From contig NC_051116.1 in the NCBI RefSeq assembly GCF_014839805.1, positions 1,798,001 to 1,862,000 on the forward strand: DNA of 64,000 bases, read 5' to 3'. This document shows, piece by piece, positions 21,672-32,504 of the stretch (position 1 is its first letter; each line of letters opens with the position of its first letter). The notes beneath the pieces were generated by a model. The model was not told the DNA's origin and did not search any database. It was given only the letters and a program-made list of their open reading frames with translations. The translations under genes and the position numbers were made by a program. The DNA is from Manduca sexta (Eukaryota > Arthropoda > Insecta > Lepidoptera > Sphingidae).

Positions 21672-22316
21672 TTTTTATTGCTTAGAATGACGAGACGAGC
21701 TTGCCGTTCGCCTGATGCTAAGCGATACGACCGCCCATAAACAGTCGAAATACCAACACCTTGAATTACAAATTATTGTTTGGTATTCCACTGCGCTCGC
21801 TATCCTGAGATATGAGATGTCAAGTTTTATTATGTTCAATACAATGACCTTAAAATCGGAACACAACAGTGACTAAACACACTCTTGCTGGGGGCAGAAA
21901 TAGACATTGCGGTGGTCCCTACCCTGGCGGACTCTTACATATTAGAGACCTTTTTTTTTTTTTTTTTTTTTTTTTGTTTTCGCGGAGAAAGTGCCTTATT
22001 ACTACCGCCCAGCCTTCGTGGGGGGCGACTGAGCGGTTATGCTGGGGTAACCGTGCCTTACGGCCCGGCGTTGAGCCGCCCGGATTTGATGGTGACCTTC
22101 GGGCGACCGCCGGGCCGAGTCCCTAACCCTATATACAATTTAACCTATGCACGGCCTACCAGCTAAAACTCCGCGGTGACCCTCTTCGGCGCATTAGGGA
22201 CGGCTGCGGGCTTCCTCTGACGTTGAAGTGTCTAGTCTGCGACCGCAGCCGCCCCTGCGCGGTGCCGCCTTGCGGCCCGTCTCCTATGGGGGACATATTA
22301 GAGACCTACCAGTAAG
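21672..22316 (+). repeat. Rep-C copy split by a LINE tail
   Basis: Rep-C runs 21672-21950, and its last bases resume at 22293 (ACATATTAGAGACC, then TACCAG). The 14 bases at 21937-21950 are repeated exactly at 22293-22306. Confidence 0.88.
21951..22292 (-). mobile_element. 5'-truncated LINE 3' end with poly-A, R1-like
   Basis: A 342-bp GC-rich insert begins with a poly-T run on the plus strand (a minus-strand poly-A) and is flanked by a perfect 14-bp target duplication, the mark of target-primed insertion. Its minus-strand start is an open Arg/Gly/Pro-rich frame ending RRRGSPRSFSW and a stop, followed by a GC-rich 3' UTR. The 3' part (GGCTGGGCGGTAGTAATAAG) resembles the end of rep-D at 38470. 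The clade (R1-type) is a guess from composition and ending. Confidence 0.75.
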
Positions 22317-22504
22317 TACAATTACATTACAATTTTATCCCGAAAAAGCAAAATCTTTTATTATCTTTTCATATTCTGTAGAACGAATAAAAAATTAACT
22401 ATATATGATGTGTAATCTTCTCTAGCACGCAAACTTTTGGTTCGCATTCGGCATAACTGTACAATGACAGCGTAGAACTATTTCTTTCCATTTACGACTA
22501 TTTC

Positions 22505-22575
22505 TATTTCATCCTGGGAAAATATAAAGCGGGAGTTTTAACTTTTCCAAGCGCTCCGAGCCGCGAGCAAAAGGT
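22505..22575 (+). mobile_element. Helitron 3' end fragment, CTAG lost
   Basis: GGGAAAATATAAAGCGGGAG, then GAGCCGCGAGCAAAAGG, matches the hel-H end. The terminal CTAG is changed. Confidence 0.55.
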
Positions 22576-22867
22576 AATACTCTTCTAAAAACGATGGGAT
22601 TTAACAGTGAATACGATTTGAAACGCATAAATATCCGTCACTCTCGATACCTGCGGCGGCGTCGTGTGACGGGTCGGCCACTTCCCTGCAATATGGTTGA
22701 GGAGGCCGATGGCTGGCACATGCGTCATACTCGTGAACGGGTGCTGCTTGTGTGGACTGTTCTGCCCATTTCGCTTACATTTCTAATTTCTAATTACTAG
22801 AGGTGCTGGGAGGAAATAATAGGGGACCGGCCTATGCTTGATTTTGTACATTATTCTATGTGTAATG

Positions 22868-23200
22868 GTTAATAATACGAAAAAGAAGCACTCCTGCGAA
22901 AACTGCATAACAAATGGTTAAAAGATGAGCGAGTAATTCATATTCAAAATATTGTAACGTGCAGAAGTGGGCGCGATGTGGGGATATCGCTTCATCTCTT
23001 TTTTTCGCACTCGACGTAATTCCCGATGACGTCACATGTGTATATTTCGTCTCTTTTCTGTTTCTTGTTAATTACCCCTTCCACCGAAATTCAAAGACTT
23101 ATAACTTGTTGATTTTTTACCGGATTTTAATAATTCCTTCTGTGTTATAATTTATATTATGTAAATATTTGATAATAGTAAAGAACAAAAATGAGTCCGG
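22868..23200 (+). repeat. Rep-M copy
   Basis: Collinear with 33690-34045: AGTAATTCATATT, GATATCGCTTCATCTCTTT, GATGACGTCACATGTGTAT and TTTACCGGATTTTAATAATT-like parts. Contains a TGACGTCA palindrome. Non-coding. Confidence 0.7.
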
Positions 23201-23324
23201 TACCCTATTATAAGGATAATAGAGAAATTTCATGATTCCTGAGAGGGTTGTGCAATGTGCAGTCATATAAAAATTTTAATTAATTTATTCCTTATTTCAC
23301 GAGCCTATAAATGACCTGCTCTAA

Positions 23325-23525
23325 ACTGTTTTTTTCTCTTCTCACTTTATCATGTACTGTAGTCTTTACCCTAAACTGATTGAAAAGAGCAACACCAGAG
23401 TTTCTTGCCCGTTCTTCTCTGGTGAAAACTGCTTTCCGAACTGGTAGTAGAGTTAATATTGACGGAATCTAAATAATGTATAACATTTTACAGATTCAAA
23501 TAAATCATTTCATTTCATTTCAATA
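23325..23525 (+). mobile_element. LINE 3' tail with (CATTT)n end
   Basis: GATTGAAAAGAGCAACACCA, CTGCTTTCCGAACTGGTAGT and ATTCAAATAAATCATTTC followed by repeated CATTT. This looks like the 3' UTR and simple-repeat tail of a CR1-type LINE. No coding part. Confidence 0.55.
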
Positions 23526-23587
23526 TATATTTTTTTTTGCAAGCACGGCAAAACTAATCCACTATACCTGAAGGTATGAACAGCGGG

Positions 23588-23668
23588 GTTCAATAAAATG
23601 TCGACTGACGAGAGACGAATGCCTCTCGGCAGTCGATACAATTACGCCGGCCTGTTGGAACCGGATAT
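23588..23668 (-). repeat. Rep-B fragment
   Basis: TGTCGACTGACGAGAGACGA and TACGCCGGCCTGTTGGAACC; truncated on the right. Confidence 0.75.
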
Positions 23669-23689
23669 ACGTTGATCGCTATGGTAGGT

Positions 23690-23880
23690 CTTAACACCAA
23701 AAAAACGTTCCAAGGTTTTAACCGTTTTGTCAGTAAGTGCATAGAAAAGGCCGTATAAGGCGACGCCCGAGGCCACTGTAAGAGCCAGGTCCCGGGCGAT
23801 TGCTCCGTTCGCTTTCCTAAGGCTGCCTGTGCCTCTTATAGGTCCATTAACTATTTTTAATCGGGCACAGCATAATACTT
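23690..23880 (-). pseudogene. Coding-like fragment of unknown origin
   Basis: The minus-strand frame is open through this stretch, with balanced GC-richer codons unlike the AT-rich surroundings: GPIRGTGSLRKANGAIARDL, then an apolar run ALTVASGVALYGLFYAL and TDKTVKTLERFFGVK. The apolar run could be a membrane helix. I do not recognise the protein. The upstream codons run into MITE-R sequence and the 3' side into rep-B, so only a piece is left. It could be a transposon-borne or captured host segment. Confidence 0.35.
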
Positions 23881-23908
23881 GGATGGCAGACGTATGTATA
23901 TAATGTAA

Positions 23909-24361
23909 CAGTGAGGAAGCGTGAAGTTTTTCGAAAAGTAACCTGACACAACAAAAGGTACTAATATGCATAAATGCGGTAAATAGCTCTAATGGTTTTA
24001 CATAAATTACTATTATTAATCGGCGATAGCCTAGTTGTGGAATGGACTGACGAGCCGAATGTCCGCATGCTCAAATCCGAACACACACCTCTGACTTTTC
24101 TAAAAATTATGTGTGAATTGTCGCTTGCTTTAACGGTGAAGGAAAACATCGTGAGGAAACCTGCATACCTGAGAAGTTATCTATACGAATTTCGAGGGTG
24201 TGTGAAGTCTAATCCGCACTAGGCCAGCGTGGTGAACTAAGGCCTAATCCCTCTCAGTAGTAGAGGAGGCCCGTGCCTAACAGTGGGACAGTATGTAATA
24301 CAGGGCTGATATTATTATTACTATAGGGACGCCAACAGGAATCGGGTTACATATCGCACTG
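23909..24361 (-). mobile_element. MITE-R (hAT-like) carrying a SINE-A
   Basis: Ends CAGTGAGGAAGCGTGAAG (23909) and ATCGCACTG (to 24361) match the MITE-R termini. A SINE-A at 24021-24321 sits inside. The 8-bp flanks are no longer clearly duplicated. Confidence 0.6.
24021..24321 (+). repeat. SINE-A copy, full length
   Basis: It runs from CGGCGATAGCCTAGTTGTGG to the ATTATTATTA tail, with the typical body between. Nested in MITE-R. Confidence 0.9.
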
Positions 24362-24970
24362 TTAATAAAATAATGACCCATTCCAAAATTGCCAATTTAT
24401 GGGAATCGTCAAACAACCAATTTCTGTTTGCGACCTTTTAGTTTTTTTTGTCATGCAATAGGTTTCATTGTTTACCTATATTTAATAAGCTCAATTTTAT
24501 AGCAACTTCAAAAGAAAAGGTAGCAAACAAAAAATAGTTTTCCGACGACTGCCACAAATTAACAAGTTTGAAATAGATCATTATTTTATTAAGAGTCCCT
24601 TTATAACTGTAGTATAACCACAATTTCATTCAAAATTAAAAAAAATAACAGCGTTCAAATACTTTACTATATTAAAAAAAAGAGTACTCCCTTTACGTCA
24701 TTTCGTTAAAACCTTTTCAATGAAAAGCAAAACAAAGATATAAATGCAAAAACATTTTTCAAACCATTTTCGTACCGAGCGCGGGAATTTTTGTTTGTGT
24801 TTGCGTAGATTTTTGTTATAAAAAATTCGCTTCGTCCGTTTGTTTATTGAGCACGTTATATGTTTATTATATTTGTTGATATATTTGTTGATTCGTGATG
24901 AGAATATATCATTTTCCTTATTTAGCTCATTGCCTTAACAATAATGCCAATTCATCATACAATATCACTT
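24360..24970. other. No feature recognised
   Basis: AT-rich unique sequence without convincing frames. Confidence 0.4.
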
Positions 24971-24974
24971 TCCC

Positions 24975-25050
24975 CGTCACGAAAATCGAACCCAAGATTG
25001 CGCGTCACTTGTACCAAATATCTTCTAATAAAACTACGCCACCAGGGCAG
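24975..25050 (-). repeat. Diverged SINE tRNA head
   Basis: ATCGAACCCAAGATTGCGCG and AACTACGCCACCAGGGCAG-like ends parallel the reversed head of SINE-E. It accounts for part of an open frame in this area. Confidence 0.4.
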
Positions 25051-25054
25051 TCAA

Positions 25055-26390
25055 AACTCAAGAACAAACGAGAAAGAAAAATGACTCTCCCTAAATTATT
25101 TCATAATTCGTTTTCAAGTACCAATCAACATCGTAATCTAATCCTACCAAGAATTCTTCAAAAAAAGGTCAAATAAAAACCATCTTTTCTAAGTCCCAAG
25201 AAAGCGCAAGGTCCCCGCCGGACCGCCAAGCCAAACTGACCTTTATTCTCACCGTCGTAAAGCTCATAGGAAGAAACGTGTCGTGAACAAATAAACCTCA
25301 TGAAACTGGGCTAATAAACTTGTGCTTAGTTTAGATGCGGTACATTTGACGGAAGATGTAAGAAAATATATTATGGATGCGGCATTTTTTGTCTAAGGAA
25401 GGCGAAGATATTTAAAGCATGGCAATGTGACCCCAGCAACTGATGGTAAATAAAGTGGGATTTAGAAAACAAACCTACCAGATAGTTCCAGAGATATCTA
25501 AATAAATATGTGGATTGACTAAGTGTTGGTCGCGGCTTTGCCCGCATCTAAAAATCCGTTCTTTTTCTGCGTGTACTTTAAAGAAACATTTATATTAATT
25601 TTCCCATTTATATTAGTGACATAGGCAGACAGATAAGTAATTTTTTAAAATCAGTTTTCTAAGTGCTACGCTATAGCGGATTATAAGTTGGACACATACA
25701 TGGATGTCAAAATTATTGCTTTTTCTTGATTTTTTTCATTTACCGCCATTTTTAATTCGCGATCCGAAACACTTTTTATCTCAAAAATGGACCAAATTCC
25801 ATGTAAAAATTGTTAATTAAGATTTAATAAAAACAAGCGCAATATATCACTGTGCTCAACATACCGCCTCTAAGACAACCTACTGTCGGGTAGTGAGTTC
25901 GGCTCCGTCCCTAGGTATTAATCAAGCGCGTCCCCGTTCCTGAGGACAGCGGGGTGACCACACAATACTTACCCAGTGGGATATTCTAGAAAATCTTAGA
26001 AAAACTTAGTTATTTTTAGGGACATGGCGTAATTGCTTTTAAAGATTTTATGTCAGATATATTGGCTTGTGACCACACGATACGTGGAATCCGGGAAAAA
26101 TATTTTAAAAAATCTTGCATCAGTTGAGATGCCTTTTGAATGGTATATGTAATTTTATTAAGATATTTTGTACGCTCTGTCGAAGGTCAATTGGTGAGAC
26201 CAAACTATGTTTAGAGAGCTCTTATTGACAAACTTGTGACAATTGGGTTACGTTTTGAAGCATTGTAGTTAGTATAATTGTATTATGAGGCTTTATGTCT
26301 GTCTTGAGAGGGTTGAATCAATATTCAGAATGATGTTAATTTACTGGAACAAAATAAAGGGCAAAATTCAGTTTACTTCCATTATATTTT
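25055..26390. other. Mostly unrecognised; Helitron end near 25515-25555
   Basis: GACTAAGTGTTGGTCGCGGC at 25517 is a reversed Helitron hairpin end with CTAA. The remainder has no domain-bearing frame. Confidence 0.4.
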
Positions 26391-26395
26391 CAAAT

Positions 26396-26812
26396 TTTTT
26401 TTCTGCTGCCAAGCAACAGTCAGTGTTGTGTTCCGGTTTGAAGGACACTGTAGCCAGTGTGACTACTGGACAAAATGAGACTTAACATCTCATGTCTTAG
26501 GATGACGAGCGCAGTGGAATACCAAACAATACTTTCACTGCCTCAGTGGCGTAGTTGTATTGCATGCCCAGTACAATAGCGCTCTGAGGTCCTGGGTTCG
26601 AATCCCGCGTCGGGCAAAGTGATATTTGGGTGACGGAACATACTTGGCGAAAAGTAGGTGCCCTAGTTGCGCCTCTGCATACCCCTTCGGGGATAAATGC
26701 GTGATGTTATGTATGTATGTATGTACTTTGTAATTCAAGGTATAATGTATATACAAGGTATATAAGGCGAACGGCAAACTCGGCTCGTTATTCAAAGCAA
26801 TAAAAAAAAATT
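26396..26812 (-). repeat. Rep-C copy split by SINE-E
   Basis: Rep-C (reverse) covers 26396-26535 and 26724-26812. A SINE-E lies between, flanked by TACTTT at 26530-26535 and 26724-26729. Confidence 0.85.
26536..26723 (+). repeat. SINE-E, internally deleted, nested in rep-C
   Basis: The tRNA head has A-box-like GTGGCGTAGTTGT and B box GGTTCGAATCCC, then a shortened body and an (ATGT)n tail. Confidence 0.88.
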
Positions 26813-26814
26813 AA

Positions 26815-27700
26815 ACATATTTTACACAGCACAATAATTTCCGCAACCTCTAACACATTATACCTCTTTTGTTGTTGAATTAGAAGTAGTGTTATCTTCG
26901 AGATATGACCACAATTATGACATATTTCTATTGTAATTTTTTTATTGTCAATTTTGACATCAGCTTTGAATGTAGGTAATCGACATAATAGAACAGGCAA
27001 GTCATGTAAAATACCGAAATTAAACCCAAACTAAACTAGCAATAACTCTTTAATAAAATACTCTGGATTTAACATTAAGAATACGTTTTATCTAGATCCA
27101 TAACAAAGTTTCTAGAATTTGCATAAAGTTAATCCGTTTGGATGTTGCGCTGCTGTACCAACTTGCACTGTGGTTGCAGCACGGTAACGAATTAATCAAC
27201 TAAGACGTCTATTAATTAAATTTGCGCTATGGTATTGATGTAGTCACTGACTAGTAGTTCAGAAAAAACATTGAAGTAGTTTTTCTAAAACTAGTTTACG
27301 AAGCAAATAAGTAATAATAATATAAATACCCAGTAAATAAGCTAATTTCCTGCAAATCAGAAAGCAATAGCACATTATAGTTGACAGAAAAGCACAAGGC
27401 AGTGATACTGAAATGGATTTGTTTTAGAGTTCTACTGTCGTTTCTTTGTCAGGTTGTATTTTCAGATTTTCAATTATATTAAAAATTAGTAGTTTTTTCA
27501 TTATCTTTGTGAACTCACAATAGTGTTTCAAAAATATATTATAGAATAAAAGCTTGGAAAAATGAGAAAAGTGTCCCGAATTGTTAATAATCATATCCAC
27601 CATACACAATAACTCGATCGTAGCTCTTTTATGGTTATCTGGATGTATCGAGTTCCAATCGGTGTTATATCGCACCTAATAAAATATTTATATGTAACGT
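26815..27700. other. No feature recognised
   Basis: Unique AT-rich DNA. Open frames here (for example 27424-27675, minus) show no domain and biased AT-rich codons. Confidence 0.4.
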
Positions 27701-27713
27701 GCTAGGGAGAAAG

Positions 27714-27880
27714 AACCTTATACAAAGAGAATATGATTTATAGTTGTGGTACGTATAGTTTTTTTGTACAATTTTTAAAACTGTGGCCAAGGGAGAAGGA
27801 ACCTTATACAAAGAGAATAAGATTTGGTGTTGTGGTACCCAGATTTTTGTTGGATATGGTACCATTTTTAAAACTGTGAT
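27714..27880 (+). repeat. Imperfect tandem duplication, two units
   Basis: GGAACCTTATACAAAGAGAA and TTTTTAAAACTGTG occur twice in the same order. Confidence 0.75.
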
Positions 27881-27998
27881 GATGGGTTGCAGCGTCAGCC
27901 TAAATCCATGAGAGGCTCCAGAAGAATGAGAAAATACGACTTTAGGCCCCAGGCGGAAAAAATATTGTCCAGTTTTGTCAGTAAGATCGTGTAAAAGG

Positions 27999-28150
27999 CA
28001 AAGGTATGAAACACGCTATAGTAACACATATAAGTGTGTCGCGTTCCGGGTTCAGCCGGTGTCTATTCAGTTCAAACAGGCCGGCATAATTGTAGCAACT
28101 CGCGACGGATAGTCATCTCTTGATAATGGCCATTATCTGGACCACTTACA
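27999..28150 (+). repeat. Rep-B copy
   Basis: GTGTGTCGCGTTCCGGG, then CAGGCCGGCATAATTGTAGC, with a diverged 3' part. Confidence 0.75.
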
Positions 28151-28267
28151 ATCAGATATACTGGGCTCTCAATGACATGCACGTATAAAAATATATTAAA
28201 ACAACAGATACTCTCGGCTGCATTCGCTTGAAATAACATTTTTTTTTTAATTCGTTCGTTAAGTTCG

Positions 28268-28522
28268 TTCGTTCTAATGGGACACGACCGCCCATGAACA
28301 GTAAACAGCATCTAACACCTTGAATTACAAAGTATTGTTTGGTATTCCACTGCGCTCGACAGAGACATGAGATGTTAAGTCTTATTATGTCCAGTACACT
28401 GGCTACAATTTTTTTCAAACCGGAACACAACATTGGCTGCAGACTACTGCTGGTGGTAGAAATAGACATTGCAGTGGTATCTACCCAGGCGGACTTTCAC
28501 ATATGAGAGGCCTACCACCAAT
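28268..28522 (+). repeat. Rep-C copy
   Basis: Runs from ACGACCGCCCATGAACAGTA to CACATATGAGAGGCCTACCA. The first 40 bp of the family are missing. Confidence 0.85.
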
Positions 28523-28851
28523 AACTACGTTGCTTTGGACAAAAAAGGGTTGTATTTATAAAAGGGTTGTATATATATTAGACAAATCTGTTTAGCCGTG
28601 TGTGTTCAAACAGAAACCTTTGCATTAATATTAGAACGTGTTTTCAACAAGAAAATAGCAAAGACAATATATAAACAAGTTTGAAATTCAAACATTTATT
28701 AATTAAGTCTGAGTTATTGTGTTTGTTTTGAAATGAATTTACTGTTTTAATGTGCAAATATTGGCGAAATGTATGCTTATACCATAGAGTTCTAAGATAA
28801 TATAGAGCGGACACTGGGAAGATTCTCTTACAAAAATATATATTTAGGTTT

Positions 28852-28995
28852 TTCTGCTCAGTATCAGCTCGGAGTCTGGAATATGTGTCTGATATGGCGA
28901 TAGGCTCTATTACATCGTGGAACGGAACACTTAGCGAAAAGTGGGTGCCCTGATTGCGCTTCTGCTTACCCCTTAGGAAATAAATGCTTGATGTG
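28852..28995 (+). repeat. SINE-E body, head missing
   Basis: TTTTTCTGCTCAGTATCAGC, then AGCGAAAAGTGGGTGCCCTG and a TAAATGCTTGATGTG end. Confidence 0.8.
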
Positions 28996-28999
28996 TGTC

Positions 29000-29530
29000 A
29001 TACAAAAATTTTGCCCTCATACAACAGTTACTCAATCTACCGTGTAATAGCAAAATACCAATGTATACTTCACATTCACCATATCTATTAGCATGTTTTT
29101 AATGTCCATATTAGCATATTTTCTGTCAATGTTATTTTTGTATTAATATCTAAGGACGCTGACATCTTGCCAGACGGACATTTCATATAAGACAACGACT
29201 TATGAGCAATTGGTAATAAATTTTGGAGTACAAATTTGATCCTAATGTCCGGTCTATAAGTATAATATTTAATGTCTTAAGTTAATATACATAGATGCTA
29301 TTTTGAATTTTTAAAAGCAAATCTCATGAATTATGTTTCGTAAGATGAAAACTGGCTCTAATGTAGTATTTGGGAACAAATTGACAGCGTTTATGCGTCA
29401 CCTAATAATGTAATATAGAGGCATTTCACAGACCCTGTTCTTTTGTACAAGATACGACACAAAGTGACGCGAATGAGTTAATATTTCGTTTGACAAACAT
29501 TTTTCTCTTCATTTTTAATATTTAAAAAAA
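29000..29530. other. No feature recognised
   Basis: Unique AT-rich DNA. Confidence 0.4.
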
Positions 29531-29539
29531 ACTCGCTAT

Positions 29540-29800
29540 GCCAAAGGCTAAGTCCGAGTAGAAATCAGTATGTCACAAAGTTTTTTCAGCGTAAATCCGG
29601 ATCCACGAGACCTCGTCAACAGTAATCGTTATATTTCAGTCTATTTAAATACAAACAAAATGTACTATCAACCTAAACCTTGCTCAAGAATTGCATTATC
29701 TTTTAGTAAAAACCGTACAAAAATCCGTTCAGGAGAATTTGAGAAAGTTAATCACAGACAGACTGCTTTTGGGGACTTTGTTTTATAATATAGAGGCACG
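29540..29800 (-). mobile_element. Helitron copy, paired with 39333-39610
   Basis: AACAGTAATCGTTATATTTC, TACAAAAATCCGTTCAG and ACTTTGTTTTATAATA are shared with the copy at 39333. The 3' hairpin is eroded. The open frame at 29570-29788 is inside this non-coding element. Confidence 0.7.
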
Positions 29801-30084
29801 TCACATTGTTAATTGTACAATACTACGACATTGTATTTATTATATGCCGTGTATCCTTCGTTGGAGGTCCTTAAATAAATAAAATAAAATATGTATACAT
29901 AAGTCCTTAAACCCACTTACAAAAAAGGAGATTTTCAATTCGTATTTAAATTTTAATATGTATTTACAACGATTACTCCTAGATTTGTGAAAGGATTTGC
30001 GAGATTTCTTTTTTATTTAATAAAGTAACTTCTTGCGCTGGTCCCATGACCCAGTATAAGATATCTTTGTTTAGAGTTTATTCT

Positions 30085-30310
30085 ATTTATAACGTGGCCT
30101 GCGAAACACTTCAAAGAAAGCAAAGTCCGCTTTTCTGTATGTTATCGATTTTCTCAAAATCTACTGAACGGATTTTTTACAAAATTTTGTATGGAGATAG
30201 TGTAAGACCTTGGGAAGGTTATAGGCTACTTTCTATGCCGGGAAAATATATAGCGGGACTTTTATCCCGGAAAACTCCTTCTCGCTGGGGAAACCCAAGC
30301 CAAAATCTAG
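30085..30310 (+). mobile_element. Helitron hel-H type
   Basis: Contains GGGAAGGTTATAGGCTACTT and GGGACTTTTATCCCGGAAAA. It ends at a mutated hairpin and CTAG 30307-30310 followed by T. Confidence 0.75.
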
Positions 30311-30603
30311 TATTTCATATAAAAATATCTAATATTACGTCAAGGGACTTTCTGCTGATTATAACCACAATTTAAGAAATAAAATACCTTAATAATTCAG
30401 AGGTCTAAACCCAAAGGAGAAACAAGTGCTCGGAAAGAAATTAAAAAACTTCTATTATAGTAGAGTGGGTGTTCGAGCCCCGAACACCGTCATGCTACGC
30501 AGAGCAAAAACAACGCAATTTTATATCGCCCACGAGAAACACCTGAATTTTTTTAATAATTTAAAGTATTACATTAGGGATATTGTTTTATGACTATCCC
30601 AAT

Positions 30604-30755
30604 TGAGTGGAGACCATGACTCTGCAAATGTAGCGTAGGACGCCCTCCAGCTAGGTGGAGTGACGATCTGCGAAAGGTCGCTGGTAAGACCTAGCCTAAG
30701 ACAGGGTAAAATGGTGCATATTGGGGGAGGCCTATGTCCAAAAGTGGACAAAGAT
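30604..30755 (+). pseudogene. RTE reverse-transcriptase tail relic
   Basis: Reading RRPPARWSDDLRKVAGKT and later a GRPMSKSGQ-like end in another frame, it parallels [20 protein letters not shown] ... GEAYVQQW of the element at 2-1300. Frameshifted and short. Confidence 0.75.
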
Positions 30756-30957
30756 AACGATCTGATTAGTAGAGTGGTGAACGCCATGTTTGCTTCTAAT
30801 AGACGAAGAACAAAGAAGATGCGCTTTGTTTGTTAGTAAAACAGAAATAACACTATCTCGTCCCTCATTGAACTTAACGTAACTGGCAAAACTCTGCCTA
30901 CCTCTTTGGGGATAAAGGATGTGTTTATTTCTTGTCTTGATACTGATTAGTAGCTAC

Positions 30958-31073
30958 CAATGGCGAAGGTTCTATATAACCCGTTCCTGCCGGTTTCCCT
31001 TGCATGATTTGCAGACCGCATTTATGCATATTAGTACCTATATTATGTTGTGTCGCGTCACCTTTCGCCACTG
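30958..31073 (+). mobile_element. MITE-R copy, short
   Basis: Starts CAATGGCGAAGG and ends CGCCACTG. The flanks GTAGCTAC (30950-30957) and ATAGCTAC (31074-31081) match at 7 of 8 bases, the 8-bp duplication of hAT elements. Confidence 0.75.
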
Positions 31074-31284
31074 ATAGCTACATTAAAATAGGTACAGTGT
31101 AGCCAAAAACTTTAATTGCAAATTAGCGGTGACACGCGCGTCTTGCTAGAATTATTCCAGCTCATCTTGTTCACTGACGGTCAATTTGACGGTAATAGTC
31201 AAAATGTCTTTTTACATTTGCCTAAAGCGATGGTATTGTGACAACATACGGCTTTTATTTTTGCTGTTATTTTTACTTTTTTTT

Positions 31285-31512
31285 ATACGGGCGTGGCTAA
31301 GTCCCACCACTACACCTGGCAAGTGGAGATGGGTCCAATAGAATGTCGACAGACGGGAGATGATTACCCCTCGACAGTCGACACAATTATGCCGGCCTGT
31401 TGGAACTATGTACACAGGCTGATCCCGGAACGCGACACTTACGCAGGCCACTATGACGGGTTGTAACACCTTCTATATGTTGGTCGCTATTCGGGCAGAT
31501 ATAAAATGTATC
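31285..31512 (-). repeat. Rep-B copy, near full length
   Basis: AGAATGTCGACAGACGGGAG, ACACAATTATGCCGGCCTGT, then GATCCCGGAACGCGACAC and GGTCGCTATTCGGGCAGATA. Confidence 0.85.
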
Positions 31513-31811
31513 CACTAGCAAACTATTTACTTATAACTGCAACTCCATAATATCAAAGGACGGGTGACTATCAAATTTTTATGCTCGATATCTCCTATAC
31601 CGAATGACAAAGCAACAAACAATTTCGCGTTAAAACGAAGCTGCCTTCGTAACCAGAGACAAAGAAAACAGTACAAATTGAAGACAAACATTGACTCGGC
31701 TAGTTTAAGAGCGATGCCTGTGATTTACCGGGTAATTTATAAGGAAACGGAAGTTCAATCTGTCTGTTTGTTGAGAAAATATAAGTGTTTATAATTGCTC
31801 CTCGTATCCAT

Positions 31812-32071
31812 ACATAACATATAACATCACGCATTTTATCCCCGAAGGGGTATGCAGAGGCGCAACTAGGGCACCCACTTTTCGCCAAGTATGTTCCGTC
31901 CCATGATGTGATATGGGGCGAGGCTATCGCCATATCGGGCACAAATTCCAGACTCCGGGCTGATACTGAGCAGAAAAACCCAAATATCACTTTGCCCGAC
32001 CCGGGATTCGAACCCAGGACCTCAGAGCGCTATTGTACCGGACGTGCAATACAACTACGCCACCGAGGCAT
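31812..32071 (-). repeat. SINE-E, full length, with target duplication
   Basis: TCGTATCCAT flanks both sides (31802-31811 and 32072-32081). The tRNA head lies at the right end (B box GGTTCGAATCCC on the minus strand) and the (ATGT)n-derived tail at the left. Long open frames in this span are incidental. Confidence 0.92.
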
Positions 32072-32199
32072 TCGTATCCATGGGGGAGCAAATAAACTTT
32101 GATAAGCATAGGGAAGAGCGATGTGCCGGATACATACCAAGAGTTTGCGTGCCAGAGAAGATTACATACCGAATATAGGTTACTTTATGTAGTTTGCAG

Positions 32200-32399
32200 T
32201 CTACACAAATATGAAAAGATAATGAAATCTTTTATTTTTCCGGCATGAACGGCCCGCTTTATATTTTCCAGGGATATTAAGTAGCCTATAGCACTCAGGA
32301 GTAATGCAGCTTCCTAATACTGAAAAACAAATCAAAATCGGTTCAGTAGTTCCTGAGATTAACGCGTTTAATGAACAAACGCTTCGCATTTATGTGTAT
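32200..32399 (-). mobile_element. Helitron 5' part
   Basis: AAGTAGCCTATAGCACTCAG, TCAAAATCGGTTCAGTAGTT and GAGATTAACGCGTTTAATGA are the reversed 5' region of hel-H-like copies. Confidence 0.6.
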
Positions 32400-32499
32400 A
32401 CTAGCTGACCCGGCTAACTTCGTACCGCCTAACAGTCGATTCTTTAATATATATATTTTTAATACTTATTCTGCTATTCGGGGCACCGGGTCAGCTAGT
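32400..32499. mobile_element. 100-bp palindrome-ended unit made of Helitron 3' ends
   Basis: The ends are a perfect inverted repeat of 14 bp: ACTAGCTGACCCGG at 32400-32413 and its complement at 32486-32499. Each end reads outward as a Helitron terminus with CTAG. Confidence 0.7.
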
Positions 32500-32504
32500 A
32501 AGAT

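Noticed and set aside
21869..22166. Two overlapping open frames
   Set aside because: They read through rep-C, a poly-T run and the wrong strand of a LINE tail.
24895..25176. 93-residue open frame
   Set aside because: It overlaps a diverged reversed SINE head and has no recognised domain.
29570..29882. Open frames starting MSQSFFSVNPDPRD
   Set aside because: A near-identical stretch lies inside the Helitron at 39333-39610; it is Helitron interior, not a gene.
31700..32102. Open frames on both strands over the SINE-E at 31812-32071
   Set aside because: The sequence is a non-coding SINE; the same frame-like reading recurs at 40759 and 54554 because the repeat recurs.
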